From Myxococcales bacterium (GTDB taxonomy: Bacteria > Myxococcota_A > UBA9042 > JABWCM01): a stretch of 33,151 nt of DNA. Both the position numbers and the translations under genes were made by a program. The DNA lies in NCBI GenBank assembly GCA_013360285.1, contig JABWCM010000030.1, forward strand, positions 1-33,151, written 5' to 3'. Of the stretch, positions 23,228-33,061 are shown piece after piece. The stretch's first letter is position 1. Every line of letters starts with the position of its first letter. The notes beneath the pieces were generated by a model that saw only the letters and a program-made list of their open reading frames with translations, was not told the DNA's origin and did not search any database.

Positions 23228-26200
23228 TTATGGGCAAACCGGGTTGTCGGAACCGGGGGTACCCAGGTCGCCCGCACCGTAGGAAATGGTTGCAGGACAC
23301 CAGTTGGCTCCCACGTCGTTGGCAGTGGTGTCATAGAATCCAAAATCCAACGACGACGAAGCCCCGTTGGGATCGGGGAAGGTGATACCGTCGTCGTATC
23401 CAACACCATCCAAAAGTACCCCGTCCAACATCAAAATGACCTCATCGATGGTATTGAACAACGTAAATACGGCCCCAGGGTATTGGTAATTTACAGTGAC
23501 ACCACCGTTGGTTAACGTGTTGGCGTTGGGCCCCAATACGACGTATCCACCGGCGGGTACCAAAACCGGCGCGGAAATCGTGTGTGTATCGAAATCGGCG
23601 TCTTTGAGCACCACACCAAACAGGTTCAAATCGAACGCCGAAGAGTTATAAATTTCAATCCACTCGCCTGCAGTATCGGCCACTTTCGCTGGGTTCTGCA
23701 TGATTTCAGTGATAATCAGCTCACCAGGCAACGGCGGCAGTCCTTCCAAGTTGCATGACTGATCGCAGCCGTCCAGATTGGTTTGGTTCCCATCGTCACA
23801 TTCTTCTCCGGTTTCTACTACAAAGTTGCCACAGTCACCAGGCGGGGGCGACGACGTGCAGTTCGCCTCGCATCCATCCCCACCGACGATGTTCCCGTCA
23901 TCACATTCTTCGCCGCTTTCGACCACGTTGTTTCCACACACGGGGCACGATTCGTTGTCCACGCCCGGTGTACCCAAATCGCCGGCGCCATAAGCCGTTT
24001 GGCCCACACACCACGCCTCGCCGAGATCATTGAGGTCGACATCAAAAAATGCCGGGTCCAGTTGCGCTGAAGCACCCGCGGTCAGGGGGAAAGTCGCATC
24101 GTATGCAATGCTGTCGATTTCCATTCCGTCAGCAAACACAATGATTTCATCTTCAACGTTGCTCAAGAAAATGTTGGAATAAACGTAGTCAACAATGACA
24201 CCACCATTGGCCAACGGATCACCTTGGTTACCCACCACAATGACCCCGAACGCCGGCAGAATAAGCGGAGCACCGTTGTCAATCACATGAAAATCGGTGC
24301 CCAAGTCCAGCAAGGTGACTCCGTTGAGATCCAAGTCCACGCCCGTATTGTTGTAGATTTCAAACCACTCCCCATTGGCATCCGTAACTGCGGCTGGGTC
24401 CGACATAAACTCCGTAATGATCAGGTCACCCGGCAGCAGTCCCAGCAGAGGAGCCTGAATGCAACCAGACAAACATCCGATGCCACCATCACACTCTTCC
24501 CCGGTGTCCACGACGCCATCACCGCATACCGGCAAGGTACAATCCGTTCTGCAGGCATCAGGTGTTGTGTTGCTGTTATTCATTCCGTCATCACATTCTT
24601 CGCCGGCATCCAATGCACCGTTACCACAGAACGCAACGCTGACCGTACAGTCCGGCTCACAGCCATCACCCGGCAGTAAGTTGCCGTCATCGCAGGCTTC
24701 ACCGGCCTCCAGAAGGTTGTTTCCGCATTCGGCACACAACGTATTAGCTGCTCCGGGAGTACCTTTGTCGCCACCACCATAAGTTGCTTTTGCAGTACAC
24801 CAATTGGTGTTCAGATCGTTGGCCACAGCACTGAGAGCACCCGGATCGAGGTTCATGGATGCTCCGTTGGGGTCCGGAAACAGTGGGCCACCATCATAGT
24901 TGACCCGATCGATCTCCTGACCACCAAATAACAACACAACTTCATCGTCGGCATTGCCCAATGAAAATGTTGCATATTTGTAATGTACGGTAACACCACC
25001 ATTGACCGCCGGGTCGCTGTTGATCCCAAACACAAAGTAGTCACCCGGAGCAATGACCAACGGATTCGCCGACGTAACGGTGTGGATATCGATCCCGTCG
25101 TCTTTGATGGTCATTCCGTTTACCGAAATGTTTTTGTCCGAAACGTTGAGAACTTCAAACCATTCGCCAACGGTATCCGCGGCAACGAGTGGGTTCTGCA
25201 TGATTTCGGTGATCACCAAATCGCCCGGCAATGGGGAAGTCGCTGCGGAATCGATACACGTGGCCGTACAACCTGGGGTGGAATCGCATTCTTCACCTGT
25301 GTCGACCACACCATCACCACAATGCGCCGGAACACAATTGGTGCGGCAGGCGTCCACCACCGTGTCGCTGTTCAGCGCGCCATCGTCGCATTCTTCGCCT
25401 TCGTCCAACGTACCGTTTCCACACAGATTCACAACCGTGAGTGTACAATCGGCCTCACAGCCATCACCACCGATTAAATTACCATCATCACACACTTCGA
25501 AACCTTCGAGTTCACCGTTACCACAAATGGGGCACGGTGAATTTTCGGCACCCGGCGTACCAAAATCCCCGGCGCCAAACAGTTCGAATCCTTCACACCA
25601 ATTCGCGCCAAAATCATTGTCAAGAGCCGTCGTCAGGGCCGGATCAAGACTCATCGACCGCCCGTTGGGGTCGGGGAAAAGAGGTCCACCGTCATAGTTG
25701 ACACGGTCGATTTCCACTCCGTTCGACACCAACACGATCTCGTCGTCTCCGTTGGCAAGTGTGAACGTCGCATACACATAGTCGACGGCAACACCGCCAT
25801 TGGTCAGCATATCGGCATTGTTCCCAAGTACTACATATGCCCCGGGGACTACCGCCAAAGGACCACCCGCGTCAATGGTATGTGTTTCTGTGCCGTCGTC
25901 TTTGATCACCAATCCGTTGATATCCAAGGTCTTTGATGACGCGTTGTATACTTCGAACCACTCTCCCGCCGTATCCAGCACAGCAAGTGGATTCTGCATG
26001 ACTTCGGTAATAACCAATTCACCCGGGAGAATTCCTTCCGAACCCAAAAGGCATGACAGAAGACATCCTACACCCCCGTCACATTCCTCTCCGGTATCGA
26101 TGACACCATCACCGCAGAACGCTAGTTTGCAGTTCGTTCGACAGGCATCGGGCTCTGAATCACTATTCAGTGCACCGTCGTCACATTCTTCGCCGGCATC

Positions 26201-29023
26201 CAGGTTGCCGTCGCCACACAAACTTACCACAGTCAGGGTGCAGTCGGATTCGCAACCATCGCCGTCGATTAAATTACCATCGTCACACGCTTCGAATCCT
26301 TCCTGAATCGCGTTTCCACACGTCGGACACGCGGGGTTAGCCGCACCGGGGGTTCCAAAATCACCCGCCCCATACACCGAGAACGCTTCACACCAGTTGG
26401 CACCCAAGTCGTTGTCAATCGCACTGGTATTTTCTGAATTTAAGCTCATGGCACGACCGTTGGGATCCGGAAAAGTGGGGCCACCGTCGTAATTCACCCG
26501 GTCCACCTCGACTCCTTCCGACACCAACACAACTTCGTCGTCACCGTTGGCCAACGAAAACGTCTTGTAAACATAGTCCACCGCAACTCCGCCATTGGTC
26601 GCCATATCGCCATTGTTGCCGAGCACGAAGTATTCACCGGGACCAACCAGCAAAGGTGTAGCCGCAGTAATGGTGTGGCTGTCCGTACCATCATCTTTGA
26701 GCACCAATCCATTGAGGTTGAGGGTGTTCGCGGTCGCGTTGTAGATCTCGATCCATTCACCGGCGGTGTCGGTCACAGCGAGCGGATTTTGCATGATTTC
26801 GGTGATCACCAACTCACCTGCCAACAATCCCGGGGGAACCAATTGGCAAGTCGGTAGACACCCAACGCCACCATCACACGCCTCACCGCTATCGGTCACA
26901 CCGTCGCCGCAGAACGGCAGTTTACAATTGGTCCGGCATGCGTCGGCCAATGTGTCGTTGTTCAACACGCCGTCGTCACACTCTTCGCCGTCATCGAGAG
27001 TGCCATTGCCACACAGGTTCACGATCGTAATGGTGCAATTCGCTTCACAGCCGTCCCCATCGATCAAGTTGTTGTCGTCGCAGGCTTCAAAACCTTCCAC
27101 GACACCATTACCACACACCGGGCAGGTCGGATTGTCTGCGCCGGGGGTTCCGAAGTCACCGGCTCCGAACGCGGTAAACCCGTCGCACCAGTTGGCACCA
27201 TTGTCGTTATCCGAAGCATTGCCGCTGGCCGGATTCAGGCTCATCGAGCGACCATTCGGATTCGGGAACACCACTCCGCCATCGTAGTTGACTCTATCCA
27301 CTTCGACGCCGTTCGAAATCAACACCACTTCGTCATCCGTGTTTCCTAAGAAAAAGGTAAGATAAGCATAACCTACCGTGACGCCGCCGTTCAGGAGCGG
27401 ATCGGCATTGATCCCAAACACAAAGTAACCGCCCGGTCCTACGAACAGGGGCATCCCGGCTTGGACCACGTGGGATTCGGTTCCGTCATCTTTGATAACC
27501 AGGCCATTGAGATCGAGGGTTTTGGCGCTTGTGTTTTTCACTTCAAACCATTCGCCAAAATTGTCACCCACGACAAACGGATTCTGCATGATTTCGGTAA
27601 TCACCAACTCGCCGGGCAAAATACCGTCCTCGGAAATCAAACAATCGGGTGTACACCCCGCACCGCCATCGCATTCTTCACCGGTATCGGTAACGTTGTC
27701 CCCACACATCGGAAGGGTGCAGTTGGTTCGGCAGGCGTCGGCGGTAGTGTCGCTGTTGTTTGGACCGTTGTCACAGGCTTCCAGACCTTCCATGACCCCG
27801 TTGCCACAAATGGGACACGCCGGGTTAGCCGCACCAGGAGTGCCGAAGTCGCCGCCACCATAGGTGGTCAACGCTTCACACCAGAAAGCACCGGAGTTGT
27901 TGTCCGTGCTATTGGTTTTCGCAGCATCCAGGCTCATCGACTTGCCGTTGGGGTCGGGAAACGTCGGACCGCCATCATAGTCTACACGGTCTATCACAAC
28001 CCCCCCGGCGGTTAAAATGACCTCATCGTCGCCGTTGCCAAGGTTAAAGCCGGTGTACTGGTAACCAACCGGCACACCGCCGTTGGTGCCGAAATTGTTA
28101 TTGATACCAAACACAAAATACGCACCCGGCTGAACCAGCAGCGGCAAAGCGGAGGTCACTGTATGGCTTTCCGTGTCCTTGTCGGAGACAACCAGGCCCA
28201 CCAAGTCCACTTCTTTGCCCGACGCGTTGTAGATCTCAAACCACTCGCCCATGTTGTCGGCAACCGCAAAGGGATTCTGCATGATCTCGGTGATCACCAA
28301 ATCGCCCTCTTTCAACGCCTCTGTTGGCACAAATGTACAATCGGCCTGGCAATTGGCACCACCGTCACAATCTTCGCCGGTATCGGTTACCCCATCCCCA
28401 CACGCAGGGGGCACACACGTCGTCCGACACGCATCCGGGTTGAGATCGCTGTTGTCGGTTCCCGCATCACATACTTCCTGGGTATCAATCACCCCGTCCC
28501 CACAATAGGCCAGTTTGCAATCCGTACGACACGCATCCGGCAAAATGTCGCTATTTGCCATGCCATCGTCGCACTCTTCACCGGTTTCGACAACATCATT
28601 ACCACAAACGGCGCCCGTCTCGCAGTCATCGGGACAACCGCTACCGTCGGCGTCGATATCGACGTTAAGCGGCTGCAGCAGTGAGTATTGGATAATGATT
28701 TGGATATCGGCAACGTTTACCGCCCCATCGCAATTCTGATCGGCCAATTCTTCGGGCCATTTCAGACATTCAGGGATCGGACCCGACTTGTTGTTTAGTT
28801 CCCACAGCGCAAGCAGAATGGAGCATTGAACGTCTACAACGTTTGTTGCCGCGCCTGCGGTAATATCTCCGGGGGGATCGGTACATCCCGCCGCATTGGC
28901 CGAAGCCGTAGACGCAAAAAATGCCATGCTCAAAGCAGCGAGCATGAGCAGTACCGTCACCATTCGTCGGTTCCAGGTACCGATAGATCGAATCCGGATC
29001 TGATTGTTACGACTGGGGTTCAT
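23228..29023 (-). CDS. Giant exported protein: dockerin-like region, DUF4215 repeats and seven lamin-tail domains
   Basis: A 1931-residue secreted protein. A signal peptide (about 1-44, hydrophobic core MVTVLLMLAALSMAFFASTA) precedes a dockerin-like pair of calcium-loop motifs (about 50-117, including NCDGAVNVADIQIIIQY). Cys-rich DUF4215/myxobacterial disulfide repeats follow (ETGEECDDG, CRTDCKLAYCGDG and similar). Seven lamin-tail domains are then interspersed with one to three of these repeats each; every domain opens with a variant of LVITEIMQNP...GEWFEIYN and closes with GDFGTPGAANPACP or similar. The protein ends just after the seventh domain with no membrane anchor or sorting tail. Such proteins are thought to act in adhesion or surface structure; the role here is inferred. 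ATG 29023 has GGGAG seven bases upstream, better than ATG 29029. Confidence 0.93.
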   Translation of the reverse strand: MNPSRNNQIRIRSIGTWNRRMVTVLLMLAALSMAFFASTASANAAGCTDPPGDITAGAATNVVDVQCSILLALWELNNKSGPIPECLKWPEELADQNCDGAVNVADIQIIIQYSLLQPLNVDIDADGSGCPDDCETGAVCGNDVVETGEECDDGMANSDILPDACRTDCKLAYCGDGVIDTQEVCDAGTDNSDLNPDACRTTCVPPACGDGVTDTGEDCDGGANCQADCTFVPTEALKEGDLVITEIMQNPFAVADNMGEWFEIYNASGKEVDLVGLVVSDKDTESHTVTSALPLLVQPGAYFVFGINNNFGTNGGVPVGYQYTGFNLGNGDDEVILTAGGVVIDRVDYDGGPTFPDPNGKSMSLDAAKTNSTDNNSGAFWCEALTTYGGGDFGTPGAANPACPICGNGVMEGLEACDNGPNNSDTTADACRTNCTLPMCGDNVTDTGEECDGGAGCTPDCLISEDGILPGELVITEIMQNPFVVGDNFGEWFEVKNTSAKTLDLNGLVIKDDGTESHVVQAGMPLFVGPGGYFVFGINADPLLNGGVTVGYAYLTFFLGNTDDEVVLISNGVEVDRVNYDGGVVFPNPNGRSMSLNPASGNASDNDNGANWCDGFTAFGAGDFGTPGADNPTCPVCGNGVVEGFEACDDNNLIDGDGCEANCTITIVNLCGNGTLDDGEECDDGVLNNDTLADACRTNCKLPFCGDGVTDSGEACDGGVGCLPTCQLVPPGLLAGELVITEIMQNPLAVTDTAGEWIEIYNATANTLNLNGLVLKDDGTDSHTITAATPLLVGPGEYFVLGNNGDMATNGGVAVDYVYKTFSLANGDDEVVLVSEGVEVDRVNYDGGPTFPDPNGRAMSLNSENTSAIDNDLGANWCEAFSVYGAGDFGTPGAANPACPTCGNAIQEGFEACDDGNLIDGDGCESDCTLTVVSLCGDGNLDAGEECDDGALNSDSEPDACRTNCKLAFCGDGVIDTGEECDGGVGCLLSCLLGSEGILPGELVITEVMQNPLAVLDTAGEWFEVYNASSKTLDINGLVIKDDGTETHTIDAGGPLAVVPGAYVVLGNNADMLTNGGVAVDYVYATFTLANGDDEIVLVSNGVEIDRVNYDGGPLFPDPNGRSMSLDPALTTALDNDFGANWCEGFELFGAGDFGTPGAENSPCPICGNGELEGFEVCDDGNLIGGDGCEADCTLTVVNLCGNGTLDEGEECDDGALNSDTVVDACRTNCVPAHCGDGVVDTGEECDSTPGCTATCIDSAATSPLPGDLVITEIMQNPLVAADTVGEWFEVLNVSDKNISVNGMTIKDDGIDIHTVTSANPLVIAPGDYFVFGINSDPAVNGGVTVHYKYATFSLGNADDEVVLLFGGQEIDRVNYDGGPLFPDPNGASMNLDPGALSAVANDLNTNWCTAKATYGGGDKGTPGAANTLCAECGNNLLEAGEACDDGNLLPGDGCEPDCTVSVAFCGNGALDAGEECDDGMNNSNTTPDACRTDCTLPVCGDGVVDTGEECDGGIGCLSGCIQAPLLGLLPGDLIITEFMSDPAAVTDANGEWFEIYNNTGVDLDLNGVTLLDLGTDFHVIDNGAPLILPAFGVIVVGNQGDPLANGGVIVDYVYSNIFLSNVEDEIIVFADGMEIDSIAYDATFPLTAGASAQLDPAFFDVDLNDLGEAWCVGQTAYGAGDLGTPGVDNESCPVCGNNVVESGEECDDGNIVGGDGCEANCTSSPPPGDCGNFVVETGEECDDGNQTNLDGCDQSCNLEGLPPLPGELIITEIMQNPAKVADTAGEWIEIYNSSAFDLNLFGVVLKDADFDTHTISAPVLVPAGGYVVLGPNANTLTNGGVTVNYQYPGAVFTLFNTIDEVILMLDGVLLDGVGYDDGITFPDPNGASSSLDFGFYDTTANDVGANWCPATISYGAGDLGTPGSDNPVCP
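23700..28281 (-). repeat. Internal tandem repeat array of the lamin-tail gene
   Basis: The stretch encoding ITEIMQNP recurs in DNA near 28281, 27588, 26793, 25998, 25200, 24404 and 23700. The spacings are about 693, 795, 795, 798, 796 and 704 bases. The four central units are nearly equal in length, as expected from unit duplication; the two shorter outer ones carry fewer Cys-rich repeats. Units are diverged at synonymous sites, so the array is not newly made. Confidence 0.8.
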
Positions 29024-29084
29024 GAGCATTCTCCCTTTGCGATCGAATCGTCAACGCAAACACCTTCGTTTGTCGCCGCACGCG

Positions 29085-29112
29085 CTATTACCTTTGCAAA
29101 CCCAATTGTCAA
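29085..29112 (-). promoter_or_regulatory. Candidate sigma-70 promoter of the lamin-tail gene
   Basis: On the minus strand a perfect TTGACA (29112-29107) is followed after 16 bases by TAATAG (29090-29085). The predicted start near 29078 leaves about 55 nt before ATG 29023. Confidence 0.5.
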
Positions 29113-29244
29113 GCGCCAATTCGAATCACCCGGCTCTTTAACGATTCAACCGATCTACAAAAACAGAAAAAACCTTTGAAGAAAGCCAACTTTGAGCGTT
29201 GAAGATCATCGTTCGAAGCCGGTTGGAATTTTTTGATCCCAACA

Positions 29245-29270
29245 AAACAATGACCCATCGGTCATTGTTT
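29245..29270. other. Perfect 11-base inverted repeat
   Basis: AAACAATGACC (29245-29255) and GGTCATTGTTT (29260-29270) flank a four-base loop. It lies between two divergent genes, just before repeat copy D. It could be an operator or a hairpin in the RNA of either strand. The other parts of the 620-base gap at 29030-29649 hold the promoter at 29085-29112 and the decayed repeat; I see no gene in it. Confidence 0.5.
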
Positions 29271-29282
29271 GACCATAAGAAC

Positions 29283-29449
29283 CGATTTTCGCCGCATCGT
29301 CCGAAAAAATCCTGACGCATATCGGGACTATGCCGCAGGTTTTTTTAAGGGCGAAACGGCCAAAGCGGGTCAAGGCGTGGAATTCATCGAAAAACACCAC
29401 ACACCTATCATCCGTCCAAGTTCGTTCCGCTATTTTTTTCCGACACTCT
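29283..29449 (+). repeat. Long imperfect-palindrome dispersed repeat, copy D (decayed)
   Basis: Matches copy A in order: GATTTTCGCCGCATCGTCCG against GATTTTGGCCACGATGCCCG, then CATATCGGGACTATGCCGCA against the copy A centre, the run of Ts, and finally TCCGTCCAAGTTCGTTCCGC and TATTTTTTTCC. It has lost the outer left arm and gained roughly 40-50 bases in the right half. Mutations break the mirrored pairing, so it looks inactive. Confidence 0.65.
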
Positions 29450-29649
29450 TTGCCTTGAATTCTCATACCAGCGCGGTAACCTGCCCCGCCGGAGATGGAT
29501 TACGTGGCGGACGTAACCCATACCCGAAAGTGCACGCCCGTGCCCAACGAATGGGATCACCGGGTCATTCAGCAATATAAAGTTACCGATTGGATCCACA
29601 CAACAAAGCCGATCATGGCGGTCCAATCCATTTATTCTGTGGAATTCTG

Positions 29650-32600
29650 ATGAATCGTATGCCTGTGTTTCATGTACTTGTTCTTTTATGCTCCGCCTCT
29701 TTGCCGACACTCGTCGTTTCCTGTGGCGACGACTCCGCAACCGGTAACGTGGGTACGGCCGATACCTTGGTTTCCGACGGCATGTCGTTTGGTGATCACG
29801 ATATCGGGTCCAACATTCCGGACACGGGCTCCCCTTGGGGAGACAAAGATGTCGGCACAACCGACAACACCGACGTCGCCGGAACACCAGGCGACTTTGG
29901 ATCCCCCTGCACCGAAAATTTGGACTGCGAAAGCGGATTCTGTGTCGAAGGTCCCAATGGGTTTGAATGCACCATGACGTGCCTCGAAATCTGCCCCGAA
30001 GGCTACAAATGTAAAGCGATTCAAAATACGTTACCGGACGTGGTCTTTTTGTGCCTCCCAGATATCTTTGCGCACTGCACACCCTGCCAGGAATCATTTC
30101 AATGCCCGGGCGGTGCCTGCACCTTAGTCGGTGATACACAGCACTGCCTTGCCAACTGCAAAGACGTCAGCGATTGTCCAACCGGTTATGACTGCATCCA
30201 AGACGACGCCCTACCCGACGCCTTGGGTCGTTGCACCCCCGTGTCGGGTTCCTGTACCTGTTCGGAGGGCGCCGCGGGTCTTCAGCGCACTTGCAGTATC
30301 AGCAATGACACCGGCACCTGCTACGGAATTGAAACCTGCAATTCGCAGACCGGTTGGTCCGCTTGTACAGCCAAAGAGGCGCAATCAGAGACCTGCGACG
30401 GCATCGACAACGATTGTAATGGGCTCATCGACGATGGCCTTGCTGCGACACAACCCTGTTCGAATGCAATCCCCGGAGTCGGCGAATGCATCGGTACCGC
30501 GATTTGTGGCGGACCACTCGGATGGATCTGTGCCGCGTCAACCCCAAGTCCGGAGAGCTGCGATTATATCGACAATGACTGCGACGGGCTCGTCGATGAA
30601 GATTTCCTGACCGATGGAAAACTCGTCTCGTTCGACCATTGTGGTGTATGCGGAAATTCCTGCAAAGACGGGTTTGTCAACGGGACGGGAAAATGCAACG
30701 CAACGTTGGACCCGCCCAATTGCACTGTCGATACCTGCGATCCCGGTTTTCTGCCGCTGAACGATTACCAATGTATCCCATCGAGCGCCGGCCTCTGTGA
30801 ACCATGCTCATCCGACGCCCAATGCCTGTTGCAAGGAGCGATGTGTCTGTCTATCGGTGACGGCACCTACTGCGCCGCACCCTGCGGACCAAACGGAGCA
30901 TGCCCCAGCGGTTTTTTGTGCACCAGCGTTGCTGCCGACAAAGAGCAGTGTGTGCCCACCAGCGGCACATGCACGTGTTCGGCACAGACCCCCAACCTGT
31001 CCAAAAGCTGCTCGTTGACCTGGACGGCACCTGGAATACCTGTCACCACCTGTTACGGCACCCAAAAATGCATCGGAGAAGCCGGTTGGGGACCTTGCGA
31101 GGTACCCCAAGAGATTTGCGACGCTTTGGACAACGACTGCGACGGCACCACAGACGAAGGATTTAAGAATCCTGTGACCGGGAAATACGACACGGCCAAC
31201 GACTGCGGCCAGTGCGGCAACAACTGCAACTTCCTTCAATTTACCAACGGCAAAGCATTCTGCGATGCACAATTGTTGATCCCCCAATGTTCCATGGCCT
31301 GTGTAGCGGGGTATCACGATGTGAACAAGAACCCTGCGGACGGCTGCGAATGTGCCTACATCAACCCCGAAGATATTCCCGACATCATGGGTCAGGATCT
31401 CGATTGTGACGGGATTGACGGCGAAAAAAACAACACGATTTTCGTGGCAAAAAATGGAGACGACTCGCACGCGGGAACATTGGATGCCCCCAAACGCACC
31501 ATCAACGCAGCAATCACAGCCGCAGCAGCACAAAAAAAACGCGACGTGTTGGTTGCAACCGGAGTGTATGTACAGTCGGTCGTTCTTCAAAACGGCGTCC
31601 AAGTGTATGGCGGTTACCGCGGTGACTTTCTGGACCGCGACCCTCAGTTGTATGAAACGGTTATTTTCGGCGAAACCGCAACCGTTGCCGCCCCTGGGGC
31701 GGTAGTCGCAATTGGCATCACCAACACAAAAGGCGCAACGCTGGACGGGTTTACCATTTTCGGCGCCGCCGCCGAAGGGGTCGGCGCCTCCAGCATTGCG
31801 GTTTATATCAAAGATTGTACCGACGGGCTTATCTTACAAAACAACGTCATCGTGGCGGGACAGGGTGCGAACGGCGATCGCGGAACCGATGGCATCGACG
31901 GCAGCAACGGGACAGCGGGTGCCGCCGGCCTCGCTGCCAAAGACGTGGGCAAAACACCATGCTCCGGCAAAAACGCCGGCGGAGCGGGGGGCAACAAAAC
32001 CTGCAGCGGCGTAGACACAAGCGGCGGTAAAGGCGGCGACGCAACCTGTCCGGATTACGATGAAGACGGGACCCCTCAACCCAAAACCACCCCTGGACCC
32101 TATTTACAAACCTTTAATGGCGGCGAAACCGGAGGCGACGGAAAAGGCGCCGGAGCCGGCAAAGGCGGCAAAGCCGGCTACGACTCTTTGTTTTGGTCCA
32201 AAGAAAGTGGGTGCGGGATCTGCCGCACCCCCAAAGCGAGCGACTCGTCGCTGTTTCAGCAGGGTCCGGGTGATCACGGCAAAAATGGAACCGCGGGCAC
32301 ATTGGGGACAGCAGGAGTCGGCTGCGTTACAGCCGGTAGTGTGCAGAACGCGGTGTGGAGTCCGGGAACCGGCGGAAATGGGGGGGCGGGAAGCCACGGT
32401 GGTGGCGGTGGCGGCGGCGGCGCAGGTGGAGGAACCGAAAACTGGGACTGCTCGCAACACGGCGCCAGTGATTTCGGCGGTTCCGGCGGCGGCGGCGGCA
32501 GCGGTGGTTGCCAGGGCACCGGAGCGGCCGGCGGCAGCAGCGGTGGAGGCAGCTTCGGGATTTTTATGGTGTGGACCAAAGGACCCACCAGCGCACCCGT

Positions 32601-32982
32601 GTTGTTTGGAAACCAGATCTTGACCGCCGACGGCGGTGACGGCGGCGACGGTGGAAACGGCGGAACAGGTGGCGTAGGCGGCAACGGTGCCGACGGCGGG
32701 AAACCCGGCGATGAAACACCCAATGCGTGGTGCGCGGAATTGGGCGGCAACGGCGGCAAAGGCGGTGATGGAGGTCACGGTGGCGGGGGCGGAGGCGGTT
32801 GCGGGGGCCCGTCGATTGGTGTTTTTGTTCACGGTCAGGGCGGTCTTAACTTAGATCTGTATGGTTCCGCCAACACGTTTGATCTGTCGGGTAACCCAGG
32901 AGAGGGCGGCAAGGGGGGCAAAAGCATCGGCAAAGCAGGTCAGGATGGTTCCAAAGGACCCAAAGCAGCCCTTCATTTCTAA
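29650..32982 (+). CDS. Large lipoprotein with Cys-rich, MopE-like, beta-helix and Gly-rich parts
   Basis: A 1110-residue predicted lipoprotein. The signal ends at LVVSC (Cys25), a fair lipobox, with no Asp at +2, which would suit outer-membrane sorting. A Cys-rich region of about 550 residues follows, with three MopE-like motifs (CDGIDNDCNGLIDDGL, CDYIDNDCDGLVDEDF, CDALDNDCDGTTDEGF) that in MopE-type proteins bind metal. Then comes a DUF1565-like beta-helix segment (TIFVAKNGDDSHAGTLDAPK, VQVYGGYRGDF). The last 370 residues are Gly-rich with GGDGGNGG-type repeats resembling a collagen- or PE_PGRS-like sequence. ATG 29650 is chosen because the signal peptide begins there; the upstream 20 codons look non-coding, and the ribosome binding site is weak (GGA). 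A surface-exposed structural or adhesive role is inferred. Confidence 0.88.
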   Translation: MNRMPVFHVLVLLCSASLPTLVVSCGDDSATGNVGTADTLVSDGMSFGDHDIGSNIPDTGSPWGDKDVGTTDNTDVAGTPGDFGSPCTENLDCESGFCVEGPNGFECTMTCLEICPEGYKCKAIQNTLPDVVFLCLPDIFAHCTPCQESFQCPGGACTLVGDTQHCLANCKDVSDCPTGYDCIQDDALPDALGRCTPVSGSCTCSEGAAGLQRTCSISNDTGTCYGIETCNSQTGWSACTAKEAQSETCDGIDNDCNGLIDDGLAATQPCSNAIPGVGECIGTAICGGPLGWICAASTPSPESCDYIDNDCDGLVDEDFLTDGKLVSFDHCGVCGNSCKDGFVNGTGKCNATLDPPNCTVDTCDPGFLPLNDYQCIPSSAGLCEPCSSDAQCLLQGAMCLSIGDGTYCAAPCGPNGACPSGFLCTSVAADKEQCVPTSGTCTCSAQTPNLSKSCSLTWTAPGIPVTTCYGTQKCIGEAGWGPCEVPQEICDALDNDCDGTTDEGFKNPVTGKYDTANDCGQCGNNCNFLQFTNGKAFCDAQLLIPQCSMACVAGYHDVNKNPADGCECAYINPEDIPDIMGQDLDCDGIDGEKNNTIFVAKNGDDSHAGTLDAPKRTINAAITAAAAQKKRDVLVATGVYVQSVVLQNGVQVYGGYRGDFLDRDPQLYETVIFGETATVAAPGAVVAIGITNTKGATLDGFTIFGAAAEGVGASSIAVYIKDCTDGLILQNNVIVAGQGANGDRGTDGIDGSNGTAGAAGLAAKDVGKTPCSGKNAGGAGGNKTCSGVDTSGGKGGDATCPDYDEDGTPQPKTTPGPYLQTFNGGETGGDGKGAGAGKGGKAGYDSLFWSKESGCGICRTPKASDSSLFQQGPGDHGKNGTAGTLGTAGVGCVTAGSVQNAVWSPGTGGNGGAGSHGGGGGGGGAGGGTENWDCSQHGASDFGGSGGGGGSGGCQGTGAAGGSSGGGSFGIFMVWTKGPTSAPVLFGNQILTADGGDGGDGGNGGTGGVGGNGADGGKPGDETPNAWCAELGGNGGKGGDGGHGGGGGGGCGGPSIGVFVHGQGGLNLDLYGSANTFDLSGNPGEGGKGGKSIGKAGQDGSKGPKAALHF

Positions 32983-33061
32983 CCGGACGAAATGATGCAG
33001 AACCCTTCCCACGAGGTTGATTCCCCTCTGGCCAACAGCGGGCGACCCTACTACATAGAGG

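Noticed and set aside
32104..32832. Ala/Pro-rich 242-codon open frame on the minus strand
   Set aside because: It is the complement of the GGC/GGN-rich tail of the lipoprotein gene.
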